A stretch of DNA of 64,000 bases from Termitomyces sp. T153 (lineage: Eukaryota; Basidiomycota; Agaricomycetes; Agaricales; Lyophyllaceae): contig JACKQL020000012.1 of the NCBI GenBank assembly GCA_018296165.2, positions 372,001 through 436,000 on the forward strand, in the 5' to 3' direction. This document shows, one piece after another, positions 22,690 through 34,315 of this stretch. The notes under the pieces are model-generated. The model saw nothing but the letters and a program-made list of their open reading frames with translations, made no database searches and had not been told where the DNA came from. The first letter of the stretch is position 1; every line of letters begins with the position of its first letter. The translations under genes were made by a program, and so were the position numbers.

Positions 22690-24050
22690 GAAGTTTGCTG
22701 GTGCATTCTAGAACAACATCATAACTCTTGGGTAGCTGGACATCCTAGAAGGTGGAAGATGCTGGAGCTTGTATCCTGGAACTATTGGTGGCTACAGATC
22801 TCCTGATATGTAGGCCACTACACTAGCACCTATGATCTTTGTCTCTACACCAAGCCTCACCACCAAGCACCCATGGGCCAGCTCCACTCACTCCCTATTC
22901 CAGCTGCTTGCTGGAGTGTTGCATTGGTGGATTTCATTGTGGAACTCCCAGATGCTCATGAGTACAATGCAGTGATGGTAGTTGTGGACCTCTATGGTAA
23001 ACAAGCCCATTTCATCTCTACCCACACAATGTGCTCTGCCTTGGGAGCAGCTAGTCTATATTGGAAGAATGTCTGGAAGCTCCATGGTCTGTCAGATAGG
23101 TATGTCTCTAATCAAGGCCCCCAGTTTGTGGCAGAGTTTACTTGGAAACTGTACCACCTGTTTGGAGTGAAGCTCCATACCACCACTGCCTATCATCCCC
23201 AGTCAGATGGGCAGTCACAATGTGTAAATCAGGAACTGGAACAGTATCTCCACCTCTTTTGTAATGAGAGGCAGGATGATTGGGATGAGCTCCTGCCAGA
23301 TGCTGAGTTCCAGTACAACAACCATGTCCACTCTTCCACACAGATGACTCCATTCTTTCTGGACACTGGCAGGCACCCCCACATGGAATTTGAACCTCAG
23401 GCACACCCCTCTGAGAATGACTCCATAAATGAGTTTGTGGACAGGATGAAGAAGGCATAGGAGGAGGCCAAGGCTGCATTGATGAAGGCCAAGGACAACA
23501 TGGCCCACTACTATGACTGTTGCTGAACACCAGCTCCAACTTACAAGCTAGGAGACTGTATGTACTTGGATAGCATGGATATTAAGATGACAAAGACATC
23601 TCAAAAACTGTCACATCATCATCTTGGCCCCTTTATAGTGGAGAAGAAAGTGGGACCCTTAGCATACCAACTTAAGCTCCCAGTAGGCCTACACCAATTG
23701 CACCCAGTCTTCAATATTGTCAAACTATTCCCAGCCCCAGAGGATCCAATCCCCAGCTGTTGCCCTAAGCCACTCCCTCCCACCAGTTCTGGTTGACAAT
23801 GAGGAGGAGTATGAAGTGGAGGAAATTTTGGATAGCAGGATATTCCAAGAGAAGTTGCAGTTCAAGGTGAAATGGAAGGGATATGGCATTGAGGACATCT
23901 CTTGGAAACTGCAGGTTAATGTATGTGCACCAACCCTGGTCCAGGACTTCTACCATAGGCATCCAAATGCCCTAAAAGCCATTCCAGGCATCTGCCCCAT
24001 TTCAGCAGTGGACCAGGCAATTTTTGACTTCTTCTACTCAGTACGTTGAG
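22690..24050 (+). pseudogene. Integrase and chromodomain of B
   Basis: The 195-codon frame 22873-23460 holds both catalytic aspartate regions (VALVDFIVELPDAHEY and DRYVSNQGPQFVAEFTW, where the second Asp is Asn) and [19 protein letters not shown] with the Glu-bearing helix. After a TAG, SH3-like and chromodomain parts follow (EEEYEVEEILDSRIFQEKLQ, FKVKWKGYGIEDISWKL; 23717-24049). The chromodomain here is open and complete. Confidence 0.85.
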
Positions 24051-24062
24051 ACACTACATGCT

Positions 24063-24630
24063 AGAGGGGGGTGATGTCAGGAGATGTCCCAGTCCCCCTT
24101 TGCTCTGTTCTCCCTCCTTATGGTTTTCCTTTATTCTCCTCTCACTTTCCTATCTGCTGGCTCCGGTTTTAACCAGCAGACTGCACCAGTTCTCTGTCCA
24201 TAATTCTGACAAGTGTCGCCCCTTCCACATGGCCTCTTATCAGACCCCCAGATTGTTTCATGTATTCTGGGCCTACCACTCATTGTAGGCCTCCCATGCT
24301 TGGACCACAGGTACTTCTGACCAAGGGCTATCTTCTGGTTATATTGGTATCTAGTCACATGCAGAGAGTCTGGAGATCAAGGCCATTTACAATGGATTTC
24401 CACTTTTGATTGGACTCTGGATTTGGTTGTTGTTGGGTGTTGTTTTCAGAAGCTCTAGAGTAAATTTTCCAAACACTGGCATTGGGGATCCTTAGACTTG
24501 TTCTCTTTGGATCTCCCTCTACCAGGTGAGTAGCTAGAACTCTAGAACTTCTTGTAGATACTGAATAAACTTTGGATCTCCCTCTGCCAGTTGTGTGATT
24601 GAGCCACAGCCTCCAGAGGTCACCCTTACA
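24063..24630 (+). repeat. Polypurine tract and 3' LTR of B
   Basis: The purine run AGAGGGGGGTGA-type (24063-24074) primes plus-strand synthesis. The LTR is 24075-24630, the same length as the 5' LTR, followed by the target duplicate GGTTG. Confidence 0.9.
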
Positions 24631-24648
24631 GGTTGTCTGCATGCCAAG

Positions 24649-25087
24649 TGTCAGGGGACATCCCACTTGGTCCCCCTTCTCCTTCTCCAGTTCTTGTCAG
24701 ATTTCCCTTGCTATAGTTTTCCTTTATTCTCCTTCCTTTTTCCTATCTATTGGTCCTAGTTTCAGCCCTTAGGCTGCACCAGTTCTCTGTCAATAATTCA
24801 GACAAGTGTGGCCCCTTTGACACTGCCACTAGCTTATATAACTGCTGACCAATTGCTGACACATCATTTTTGTCTTTTTCCTCTGTCATACTGTACAGTT
24901 GTTTCTCATGCTTCTAAAGCCCTGAAGCATCACACCTGGCCTAGGGAATCCCCAGACTTGTTCTGTTTGGATTTCCCTTTGCCAGGTGAGTAGTTATCTC
25001 AGTAGACACTGTACAGTACTGAATAGACTTTGGATTTCCCTTTGCCAGTTTTGTGACTGAGCCACAGCCTCCAGAGGTCACCCTACA
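24649..25087 (+). repeat. 5' LTR of C (439 bp)
   Basis: TGTCAGGGGACATCC..CCCTACA. It carries AGACTTGTTCTG near 24954, and the sequence just inside the LTR (GCAAAACAAGTTT, 25088-25100) is a decayed self-priming site with only AACAAGT still complementary. The mismatches are transitions. Confidence 0.8.
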
Positions 25088-25206
25088 GCAAAACAAGTTT
25101 CTAGATTCAGTCTGGAAGCCCCCTTTTTCATTACCTGAGATTCTACTTGGTTCCTCAAAAAGGTCTCTCCCCCACCAGTGGCTTAGTGCCCCCTGTGCTC
25201 CTCCTA

Positions 25207-26330
25207 TGACCCAGCCAACCCCTCCAGCACCTCCCCCTGATCCTTTGAGCCCCCAGAACAGTGCCTGGAGACATTTTCTGTTCCTGGAGATACAGGTTCA
25301 ACTTATCCAAGCCTCCCTTACTTCCCACACTGCCAAACTCACTGCACTCGTCAAACTACTGAAGCAGTGTCCCTTTCCCTTCAAGCCCTTCTGGAATGTC
25401 TTCCCCTCCCTCCTACTCCTCCCAGTGGACCCCCAGCAGCTGCAGGAAGGTTCTCTTCTGCACCTAGCTCAGAGATTTTGACACCTCACTCCAAACCTCC
25501 TTGCCTTGTGCCCACTGATGTATTTGATGGGGACCATAGAGCTGAGGAACATCTTCTCCAACCCTGCATCACCTATATCCAGCTGAGTGGTGAAACCTTT
25601 CCCTCTGATGCTTTGAAAATTGCTTGGGTTCTCTCCTACATAAAGGCTGGCTGAGCTTCAACCTATGCCCTGCATATCTTTTGATGTCCAGAAGGGGTTG
25701 AGAGTTTCTCTGGCTGGATGGAGTTTGAGAAGGACTTCCAAGCTGAGTTCTTCCCCCTTGACCCCACCAAAACTGCAGCTCTTTCCCTTTGAGACTGAAC
25801 CCAGTATGGTCAAGGGAAGTGGTCACTTGATGAGTACATTGACTCTTTTTGTGCCTTAGTCAAACAGGCAGGATATCCAGATGGTCTGCAACTCTGCCTA
25901 ACCTTCTGTGATGGACTCCACCCCTCTCTTATGGATTGCATTGACAGTATGGAAGAGGGGTGCCCAGATGATGAGCATGTCAATACCTGGTACAAGGTGG
26001 CACATGAGCAGTGGCAGTTGATGGAACTGCAACATGAGCTGCAGCAGACACAACCCTTGTCATTTCCTCTCTTTTGTAGAGGGTTCACCCTCTAAGCTCC
26101 CCCTTCTGTGCCTGTTCAAGCAGCCCCACCAGCAGGTGCAACTTTTCCCCTTCTATCCCATGTTGCTTCCTTGTGCTCCCTGCCTCAAGGAGTCCCAATG
26201 GATGTTGCCACTGTGAAAAGGTGGGTGACTTTGCCCACTACTGTTCTCAAGGACTAGAGGTCCACTACCTGTCAGTATTGGAGCAAGAAGAGTTGCTCAT
26301 CCAACTCCTTGCAGCCCAGGACACAACAGG
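25207..26330 (+). pseudogene. Gag of C
   Basis: Starts MTQPTPPAPPPDPLSP (25207) like B, with frameshifts near 25350 and 25480. The shared block SCITYIQLSG appears as PCITYIQLSGETF, followed by a broken DEYIDSFCALVKQAGYPDGL region and a knuckle-like CEKVGDFAHYC piece (26205-26250). It is not functional. Confidence 0.75.
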
Positions 26331-26349
26331 AACCCCCTCTCCAGACACA

Positions 26350-27480
26350 CCTATAGCCATCCAGTCCAATGAAGTGGCCACTCTATTTGCTCCATGGTGG
26401 ACCTGGTCCTCCACTACCAAGACCACTCAGTGCAAGCCCCTTTTGCCATCACAGAGTTTCCAGACAAAACCATTGAGGTGGGTGATAGAATCTATGCTAC
26501 AACTCTTAGCCCCTCTCCTACCATGGCTGAGATTTGGGCCAGTCAGACTACTTCTCAATGTCTGGCTGAGGCATTTGCAGCAAACTCACAGCCCAAGCTC
26601 TTCTGTAGCGCCATTCCCAATCACCTCCATGACTTTGAGAATGTATTCTCCAGGGCCTCCTTTGATTCCCTCCCAGAGTGCAAGCAGTGGAATCATGTGA
26701 TTAAGCTGATACCAGATGCTGAGCCCTCCATGAGCTGGACACCTTCCTGCAGGATAATCTTAGCTCAGGGCAAATATGACCCTCCAAGTCTCCAATGGCC
26801 TCTCCAGTCTTTTTTATCAAGAAGAAGGATGGGTCTTTTTGTCTGGTTCAGGATTATTGTGTCCTGAATGCAATGACAATAAAGAACTGCTATCCTTTGC
26901 CACTCATCTCAGAACTTGTCAACAACCTTTGAGGTGCATGCTACTTCACCAAGTTGGACATCCATTGGGGCTACAACAATGTATGCATCAAAGAAGGAGA
27001 TGAGTGGAAGGCAGCATTCCAAACTAATCATGGACTCTTTGAACCTCTGGTGATGTTCTTTGGCCTTGCCAATAGCCCAGCCACCTTCTAGACTATGATG
27101 AATGACATTTGTGCAATCTAATTGCTGAAGGTGTTGTCTGTGTATATCTGGACAATATCCTCATCTACACTAAAACTCTGGAGGAGCATCACTGGGTCAT
27201 GTGCATTGTCCTGGAATGCCTCTGCCAACACCAGCTCTATTTAAAGCCTGAGAAGTGTGAATTTGAGCAGACTAAGGTGGAGTACCTAGGTTTGATTACT
27301 TTGCAGGAAATGGCCAAGATGGACCCCATTAAAGTGGCAGGTGTAGCAGAGTGGCCTGAGCCAGGAAACAAGAAGGAAGTATGGGCCTTTCTTGGGTTTG
27401 TCAATTTCTATTGGAGGTTCATACAGGATTTCTCCCACCATGCACACCCTCTCTTTGACCTCACAGTTAAGGATACAGCA
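26350..27480 (+). pseudogene. Protease fragment and RT of C
   Basis: Only the core VDLVLHYQDHSVQAPFAIT of the protease remains (about 26394-26450), fused directly to the RT linker EFPDKTIEVGDRIYATTL, so both ends of the protease are deleted. RT follows with a Y-L-D-N box at 27145-27156 and ends in LFDLTVKDTA at 27480. The box has lost one catalytic Asp. Confidence 0.78.
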
Positions 27481-27713
27481 GAATCCAAAGAGAGCAAGTC
27501 TAAGGATCCCTGCTGCTTGGTGCAGCACATCAGTGGGCAGTGGAGGCATGAGAACTACTGTACAGGTGACTGGAGCTACTCCTAACCCTAGGGCAATGGT
27601 TGCTGAGGTAATACAGAGAACTCTGGGGTTCTGGAAGGAGCCCCAGAGATGTCAAACAAGCTGTGGAGGTGCTGGAATCAGTCATGGAGGTTGGAAATGG
27701 AAGTCCCCTAACA
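27481..27713 (-). repeat. Truncated 3' LTR of D
   Basis: The right end CCCCTAACA (27705-27713) is the LTR start in minus orientation. Sequence is collinear with 9567-9804. It stops at GAATCC (27481), fused to element C RT, with a short CAGCA microhomology at the junction. Confidence 0.78.
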
Positions 27714-29110
27714 GTGTCTCCAGTGGAACTCCCTAATCAGCCCTGGCATGTGCATGTTCTCCTATGGTTTCCAGGAGATGTTTTTGATTCCATAATCTTT
27801 CCACTTCACCTTATATTGTAGCTGTCATTGGAACAGACAACTATCCAGGATCTCCTCCACCTCATACTCCTCATTGTTGTTGACCACCACCAGAGGTGAC
27901 AGGGGTGCTGAGCATCACCCCAGAATAGGATATTGTGAAGCTGGAGTTAGCTTGACCACATTGAATACTAGATGGAGCTAGCACATCCCTATGGGGAGCC
28001 AGAGTCAATAGGCTAATGGCCCAACCTGCCATCCTATTATTAAGGGTCCTAATTGGCAGTGCAAGAGCTTTTTTGATGGTCAGGTTGTTGTAATATTAGA
28101 GGCATCCAAGTAGACCCAATTGCTGGGCTGGTACTTGGGTGCCAGGGTTCTTCCATAGTCATAACATTGAATACTAGATGGAGCTAGCACATTCCTATGG
28201 GGAGCCAGAGTCAATAGGCTAATGGCCCAACCTGCCATTCTATCATGAAGGGTCCTAATTGGCAGTGCAAGAGCTTTTTTGATGGTCAGGTTGTTGTAAT
28301 ATTAGAGGCATCCAAGTAGACCCAATTGCTGGGCTGGTACTTGGGTGCCAGGGTTCTTCCATGGTCATAATATTGTGCCATGCCATCTTTTACCTTTGCC
28401 AGGGCTGCCTGGGCTTCCTCCTGTAATCTCTTCATCCAGTCCACAAACTTGTTCACTGCTTCATTCTCTAACAGCTGACCCTGGGTTTGAAGCCCATGCA
28501 TGGGTAATATTCAGTACCCAGGAAGAAGGGCAAAAACTGGGTGGCCATGTAAATGTAGTTGTTGTACTGGAACTCAGCATCAGGAAGGAGTTTGTCCCAG
28601 TCATCCTGGCACTCCAGAAGAGGTCAAGGTACTGCTCAAGCTCCTGATTCATGTGTTTGGTCTGGCTGTCAGACTGTGGGTGATAGGTGGTGGTGTGCAG
28701 CTTCATGCCAAGTAGTCAGTAAAGCTCTCTGGTGAAGTCTGCTACAAATTGTGGCCTGCAGTTGGATACATAGGCATTGGAGAGACTGTGAAGCTTCCAG
28801 ATGTTTCTCCAATATAAGTTTGTGGTGCCCATGGCAGAGCAAGTGGTGTGAGTGGGAATGAAGTGTGCTTGTCCACCATTACCATGATGGCATTGTAACC
28901 ATGGGCATTGTGGAGCTCTACAATGAAGTCTACCAAAGCAATGCTCTATTGCTTCAAGGGTTCCAGGAAGGGAATGTAGCTGTCCAGTGGGGAGATGGTG
29001 TTGGGGCTTGGTCCAGAAGCAGAGATCACATGTACTGGTGTCCAATTTACTGGAACATCTGTGGCCACCCATAATTCTCAGATGCTAGCTCCAATGTTTT
29101 CCACTGGCCA
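27714..29110 (-). pseudogene. Integrase and chromodomain of D
   Basis: The chromodomain is at about 27900-27760 (NNEEYEVEEILDS, then YKVKWKDYGI after a stop). The integrase core is at 28940-28460 in pieces: VDFIVELHNAHGYNAIMVMVD, PMPMYPTAGHNL (where the second catalytic Asp region is altered), and TYHPQSDSQTKHMNQELEQY. The linker carries a 206 bp tandem duplication. Stops and shifts are frequent. Confidence 0.8.
27958..28369 (-). repeat. 206 bp tandem duplication inside D
   Basis: Two head-to-tail copies (27958-28163, 28164-28369) of the integrase-chromodomain linker. They differ at only a handful of positions (for example CATCCC/CATTCC, CCATAGTC/CCATGGTC), so the duplication is younger than the element or was homogenised. 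Confidence 0.85.
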
Positions 29111-29449
29111 GAGTGTCCAGCAATCCAGGAGTCATGGTGTTGCTCTATAATCCTCCAGAAGAGCTCCAAGATGTTGAGCACATAGATGCAGTTGTAGAAG
29201 ATTGGGAGCCCATCTCTGAGGGCCCATTTGTCCACACAGACAGACTTGGTGCCAGTGGTACATCCCAATTTCAGTGCCCAGGCTGCCTGAGCAATAGGTT
29301 CCTTCTGCTGACCATCCTGATTTCCATGCCAGATGTCCTGTAGGATGTCCTTCTCCTCTTCCTTGATGGCTAGACCTTCCATAGCTCAGACTGCAAACAA
29401 TTTGGGGCAGAGGAGCACAATGTTGCTATTGTCATCTCCTCCAGTGCTA

Positions 29450-30720
29450 TGGTCCACTCTCTAGGACAGGGTGTCTGGCTTTCCCATACTCCAACCTGGA
29501 AGAAGTCAAAGTTGGCTAGATAGAGGGACCACTAGGCTTGCTAGCAGTTGAGCTTCTTAGTTGTCCAGAAGTATTTGAGGTTCTTGTAATCCATCCAAAC
29601 CTCAAACTTATGCTGCACACCCTCCAGGAAGTGCCACCACTCTTCAAAGGACCAGATTATAGCCAGCATTTCCTTGTTGTGGATCTCAAAGTTGCACTCC
29701 AGCACACTCAGGCTCTTGGAGTAAAAGGCCACCAGATGCCACTTCCTGTCCTCTGGATACTGTTGTGATAGAACAGCTCCAGTAGTGAAGTCAGAGCTGT
29801 TGGCTTCCACCTAGAAAGGAGAGTTGTCATCTAGGAAGAGGAGGACTGGTCTGGAGGTGATGGTGTGCTTCAGAGCATCAAAGGCCATCTGCTCTAGAGG
29901 CCCCCAGCTCCAGGCAGTGTCCTTTGCAGTGAGGTTGTATAGAGGGCAAGCATGATGTGGGAAGTCCTGGATCAACCTCTGGTAGAATTTAGCAAAGCTT
30001 AGGAAGGCCTGCACTTCCTTCTTGTTCTTGGGCTCTGGCCACTCTGCAACACCTGCCACCTTCACTAGATCCATCTCTACAGCTCTGTGCAAGATGATCA
30101 GCCCAAGATACTTTATCTGAGTCTGCTTGAACTTGCACTTCTCTAGTTTGAGATAGAGCTAGTGACAGCAGAGGTGCTCCAAGACAAGGCATGTAATCCA
30201 GCAGTTTTCCTCCAGCATTTTGGTGTAGATGAGGATGTTGTCAAGGTATATGCACACCACACCCTCAGCAATGAGGTCCTGGAAGATACTGTTCTTGTCT
30301 GGAAGGTGGCCAGGCTATTGGTGAGTCCAAAGAACATGACAAGAGGTTCAAACAGTCCCTGATTGGTCCAGAAGGGAGCCTTCCATTTGTCTTCCTCATG
30401 GATGCACACATTGTTGTAGCCCCACCAGACATCCAGACTAGTGAAGTACTGCACCCTCAGAGGTTATTGATGAGCTCAGAGATGAGAGGGAGGGATTAGC
30501 AGTTCTTTATAGTCATGGCATTAAGAACCTGGTAGTTCTGGACCAGTTGGAGTGAGCCATCCTTCTTTTTGATGAAGAAGACTGGAGAAGCCATTGGAGA
30601 TTTGGAGGGGTGGATGCAACCAGAGTCCAGATTCTCTTGCAGGAAAATGTTGAGTTTGTTCTGCTCTTTGGGCACTAGTGGATAGACCTTACAGCTTAAG
30701 GGCTTAGAATCTGGCATTAG
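29450..30720 (-). pseudogene. RT and RNase H of D
   Basis: RT begins at 30717 ([34 protein letters not shown]) and reaches [19 protein letters not shown] small deletion shifts the frame before the catalytic box, which survives only out of frame. RNase H (29810-29541) is open: MEANSSDFTTGAVLSQQ, EIHNKEMLAIIWSFEEWW, WMDYKNLKYF; the Asp of KEM-D and of TDH are altered. Inactive. Confidence 0.82.
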
Positions 30721-30738
30721 TTCAATGGCATGGTCACA

Positions 30739-31626
30739 CTATTTGCACTCTGGAAGCAAGTCAAATGAGGCCTTCAAGAACACATCCTCAAACATGTGGA
30801 GGTATGGAGGCACAACATCCCAGAATGCCTGGAGTGCAGAGTTAGCAGTGAATGCCTGGGCCAGCTGCTGGGATGTGGTCTGGCTAGCCTGGATCTCCAC
30901 AGTGGAGGGCAGTGAGTGCAAGGTAGTGGTATAGATCCAGTCTCCAACTTCCACTGCCTTGTCCAGGAGCTCCAGGTTACATATACTTCTAAACTCCCCT
31001 CCTAGTTCCTCCTCTGCAGCCCTGCCACTGCTCCGGTCATCCTTGTAGATTGCTTCTCTACAGGGAAATGCCAGGTGTGGGGGGTCTAGAAAGTCTAGAT
31101 CCACAAAGGGGAGGTGGCCAGTGCAGCATACCTGAATGGTCACACATTCTCAAACTTCAGCCTAGCACTCTTCTCTAACCTCAGTGGTGCAGGCAGAGCA
31201 CCTTTGGGGGCATCAGCTCATAGTTACCTTGCTTCAGGCCCAGTCTACTTTGGGGTTGTGCTTCTGAAGCCATGTGACACTGAGGATCATGTTCTGCCTG
31301 CTTAAGCTGGTAATGGCAAGGACTGTGCACTTGACATGATTCTGGTAGTGGAGAATGAGGTCTACTATGGAGCTGATGGTGCCAGCCTCATTGGGCATTC
31401 CATCAATGTTGAATACTGGAATGGGTTGGGAGAGTGGCTGTGTAGTCAGGCCATGGCACTTTATGAACTCTGAGTCTAGGAACAGTCCTGTTGCTCCACT
31501 GTCTAGGAGAGTGGAGACTCCACAAGTTTGCTGGGTGTCCATGGTCTCAATTTCTATGTTGAGGCACAATGAGTTGGTAGACAGGCTTGAGGCCACTATG
31601 TACTGCCAGGGCAGTTGGCACTCCAA
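30739..31626 (-). pseudogene. Protease and linker of D
   Basis: The catalytic motif is intact in TLLDSGATGLFLDSEFI (about 31515-31465), with PIPVFNIDGMPNEAGT and QNMILSVTWLQKHNPKVDW downstream. The linker frame (31143-30739) continues toward RT with LPFVDLDFLDPPHLAFP and VEVGDWIYTTTLHSL. A frameshift separates the two open stretches. Confidence 0.8.
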
Positions 31627-31816
31627 AGTGGGGTGGTGCTAGCAGAGCCTAGCTGGTGTCAGGGTGCTTGGCTTGGACTCCAGAGTTGGTCTTTTATGTC
31701 TGAAGGGAGAAAGTGAGGTTCTTCTGCCTTAGAATGATTGACATTGGGAATGGCAATTTCATTTTCTAGCAACAGACATGAGAACCTGTGAGTACTCAGT
31801 GATGGAGGTGTACACC

Positions 31817-34290
31817 TCATCCATTGCTTGACTCAAAATCCTCCTTCAAGCCCAGAGAGAGTGCACAAGTGCTGATCTCCTCCAGAGTCAACTCTAGTGC
31901 TAGCTTGTCTGGTGACAGAGCTCTGGCAGCATCCTTCATGGCCAACAGTTGCAGGAAAAGCTCCTCCTGCTCCACCATAGAGAGGTAATGCACCTCCAGA
32001 CCCAATGAGCAGTGTCATGCAAAGTGCCCCAATTTTTTGCACCTCCAGCACAGTAGTGGCATGGGGCAATGCTGTTGGGCTGTGTCTACATCCATGGAAT
32101 TGCCCAGTGGCAAGGGGCATGGTGTGAGGACTGATGGAGCATGAGCAGGTGCTAGGAGTACAGGAGCAGAGTATTAGAGACTGGCAACCAGAGTAGGGTG
32201 CTGCATTGGGTGCAAGCAGCAGAGCTCTTGTTGGACCTCCATGAGCTGCCACTGATCCTGGGTCACCTTGTACCAGGAGGTGATCCTTTCATTGTCTGGG
32301 CAGCCCTTGGCCAGATTGTTGATGCACTCTATCAGCATGGGGTGCAGGTTGTCCTGGAATGCAAAGCACAGTTGAAGACTGTTGGGGTGGGTGGCTTGCT
32401 TGAGCAGCACCCAGAATGAGTCAATGTACTTGTCTAGAGTCCACTTCCCTTGCCCATACTGCTCTCTGTCACATAGCACTAAAGTGGCAGTTTTGGCAGA
32501 GTCAATTGGGAAAAACTCTGCTTGGAAGTCTTTTCCAAAGGCAGCCCAATCTATGAAGCTTCCAACACCTCTAGAGTGGCAGAACACCCATAATGTATAG
32601 GTGGAGGCCTGTCCAGTCTTCATATACAACAGTACCCAAGCTATTGTCATGACCTGTTCCCTGGACCCCCGTACATTGCCCAACAAACCCCTGTCCCCCC
32701 AGAACCTCCCCCAATGCTTTGTTGAACTTCCCCAGCACTCCATGCCTACTCCGGCTAACTCTGACACATTTTCGGCTAACTCCAATGGCCCCCTGGCCAA
32801 CTCTGACATCTTCCCCACAGCCACTGGCGCTTTCCCTGGACTTTCTGAGCCCCTGGGACCACTCCCCCGCCATGCCTGACCCCATTACACATCATCAACT
32901 CAATACCCTGGCCCCCCAACTTACCCTGGAGTATCACGACAACCCCGGAATGGACCACGTCAACAATTGATCCCATCAACATATCAACATGGCCCACCCT
33001 CTGGTCATAACTGACACCCGTCGACTCCATCAAGCTCTGCCAAGCCCCACCACCACAGCTGACATTCCCGGAGCTCTTCAGTAGTCAGTATATAAGATGT
33101 AGAGTAGCTCCTCATACTCTAGTCCTGAGATTACCTACTTATCTACCTACCTGCCTTTCCTGATGTGTTCCTGATTGTTTCTTCTTGTGTTTTGTGTTCC
33201 ATGTCTCGTTTTTCTTATCCTCAGCCTCCTGGTCTTATCTTGTCTCTATTCCGTTATCTTTTCATTATTGTTCCATGTCTCCGCCTGAATCTATTCTTGC
33301 TCTCTTCTTGTCTCCGTCTCATTTAGTTCTACTCTGTCTCATCTTGTTGATTCTGTCTATTGTGTTCAAGTCCTCTCGACCATAATGTCCTCACGAACTC
33401 CACAGTTATGATTATGAACCTCCAACACTCCTTTACCAACTCCAGACCCCACTACACACTCAGCTCCAAACCCCATCAATCCCTGTTGATCCTCTGTCAG
33501 AACTCTGGCTCTGCTCCTGTCATCCACGTAGCCTCCACCTCCTCCGCACCCACAATACTTGCACATGGACTTATGCCTGAACCCTGCCAAGCCCATCCCC
33601 CATCCCCACAAATCATCCTCTACTCCTCCAGACCTCCCCAGACTTGCTTGGACCAATCTCCACTAACTATCCTCTCAAGTCCCCAATGTTTGGAACACCT
33701 CTGAGTGCCCAATTATCAGTGCAGGGAATCACATCTGCCTAGTAAGGACTTGCCCAGTGTAGCTGAGCCCCTGTGGTCAGCAGAACCTGACAGCCATCTT
33801 CAATGCATCAGAGTTGAAGGCATCTCTGCTGAGGTGGATGTAGGTGAGACAAGACTGGAGGAAGCACTCCCCACTGGAGTGAGCACTGTTATACATGCCT
33901 GGGAGCACAGGTCATGGGATCCATGGCTGGAGGTTTATTGGAGCTGTAGGAGTGACTACAGGTGCCACTGGGGGTGGTTCTGCCACCTGGAATGGTGTAG
34001 AGATAGGGGGCAGGCACTCTAGTAGTGCCTGGAGGTATTGGGGAATATGATTGGTAGTTTGATGGAAAGTAGAGAGTTCAGTTGTGTGATGAGTGAGGGA
34101 TGATTGAGTCAGTTGCACCTGATTCTCTAGGTGTAGCAGGCAAGTCCAGGCTTTGTCCTGAGGGGCCAGTGCCTCTGGGGGACTGTCTGGATTGGCAAGC
34201 TGAGATATAGAATCCTGTGGGTGCTTCAGTCAGGTGGGGAAGCAACAGATAGGGGCTCAGAAGTTCCCTGTGGGCTATGAGGGGCTTCCA
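31817..34290 (-). pseudogene. Gag of D, split by a solo LTR
   Basis: The N-terminal part (34290-33793) reads MQLTQSSLTHHTTELSTFHQ, and the C-terminal part (32639-31817) continues AWVLLYMKTGQASTYTLW, EFFPIDSAKTATLVLCDREQ and SLQLCFAFQDNLHPM. A 1148 bp LTR separates them exactly at the K-I-A-W-V position. The zinc knuckle region is near 32080-32030. The reading frame is close to continuous apart from the insertion and scattered stops. Confidence 0.82.
32645..33792 (+). repeat. Solo LTR of the non-autonomous family, in D gag
   Basis: TGTCATGACCTG..AACCTGACA, flanked by GCTAT (32640-32644) and GCCAT (33793-33797), a target duplication with one substitution. Includes the TATA motif at about 33088-33095 and the downstream TCCTGAGATT equivalent of the RNA start. 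CpG content is intermediate: one in the first 50 bases. Confidence 0.88.
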
Positions 34291-34315
34291 GACCAGAGTT
34301 AGATACTTGTTCTGC

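Larger units (their letters stand above)
18038..24630 (+). mobile_element. Gypsy B, full-length but decayed chromovirus
   Basis: Both LTRs are 556 bp and the element is flanked by the 5 bp duplication GGTTG (18033-18037, 24631-24635), proving one insertion event. It contains a self-priming site, Gag, protease, RT, RNase H, integrase and chromodomain in gypsy order and a polypurine tract at 24063-24074. At 6.6 kb it is full size for the group. Multiple stops, a mutated RT box and near absence of CpG show that it is dead and old. Confidence 0.93.
24649..27480 (+). mobile_element. Gypsy C, internally deleted and 3'-truncated
   Basis: Its 5' LTR starts 13 bp beyond the target duplicate of B. Gag and RT are present, protease is largely deleted, and RT ends abruptly at 27480 where an inverted LTR of element D begins. 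No RNase H, integrase or 3' LTR is seen. LTR and Gag are closest to element B. Confidence 0.83.
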
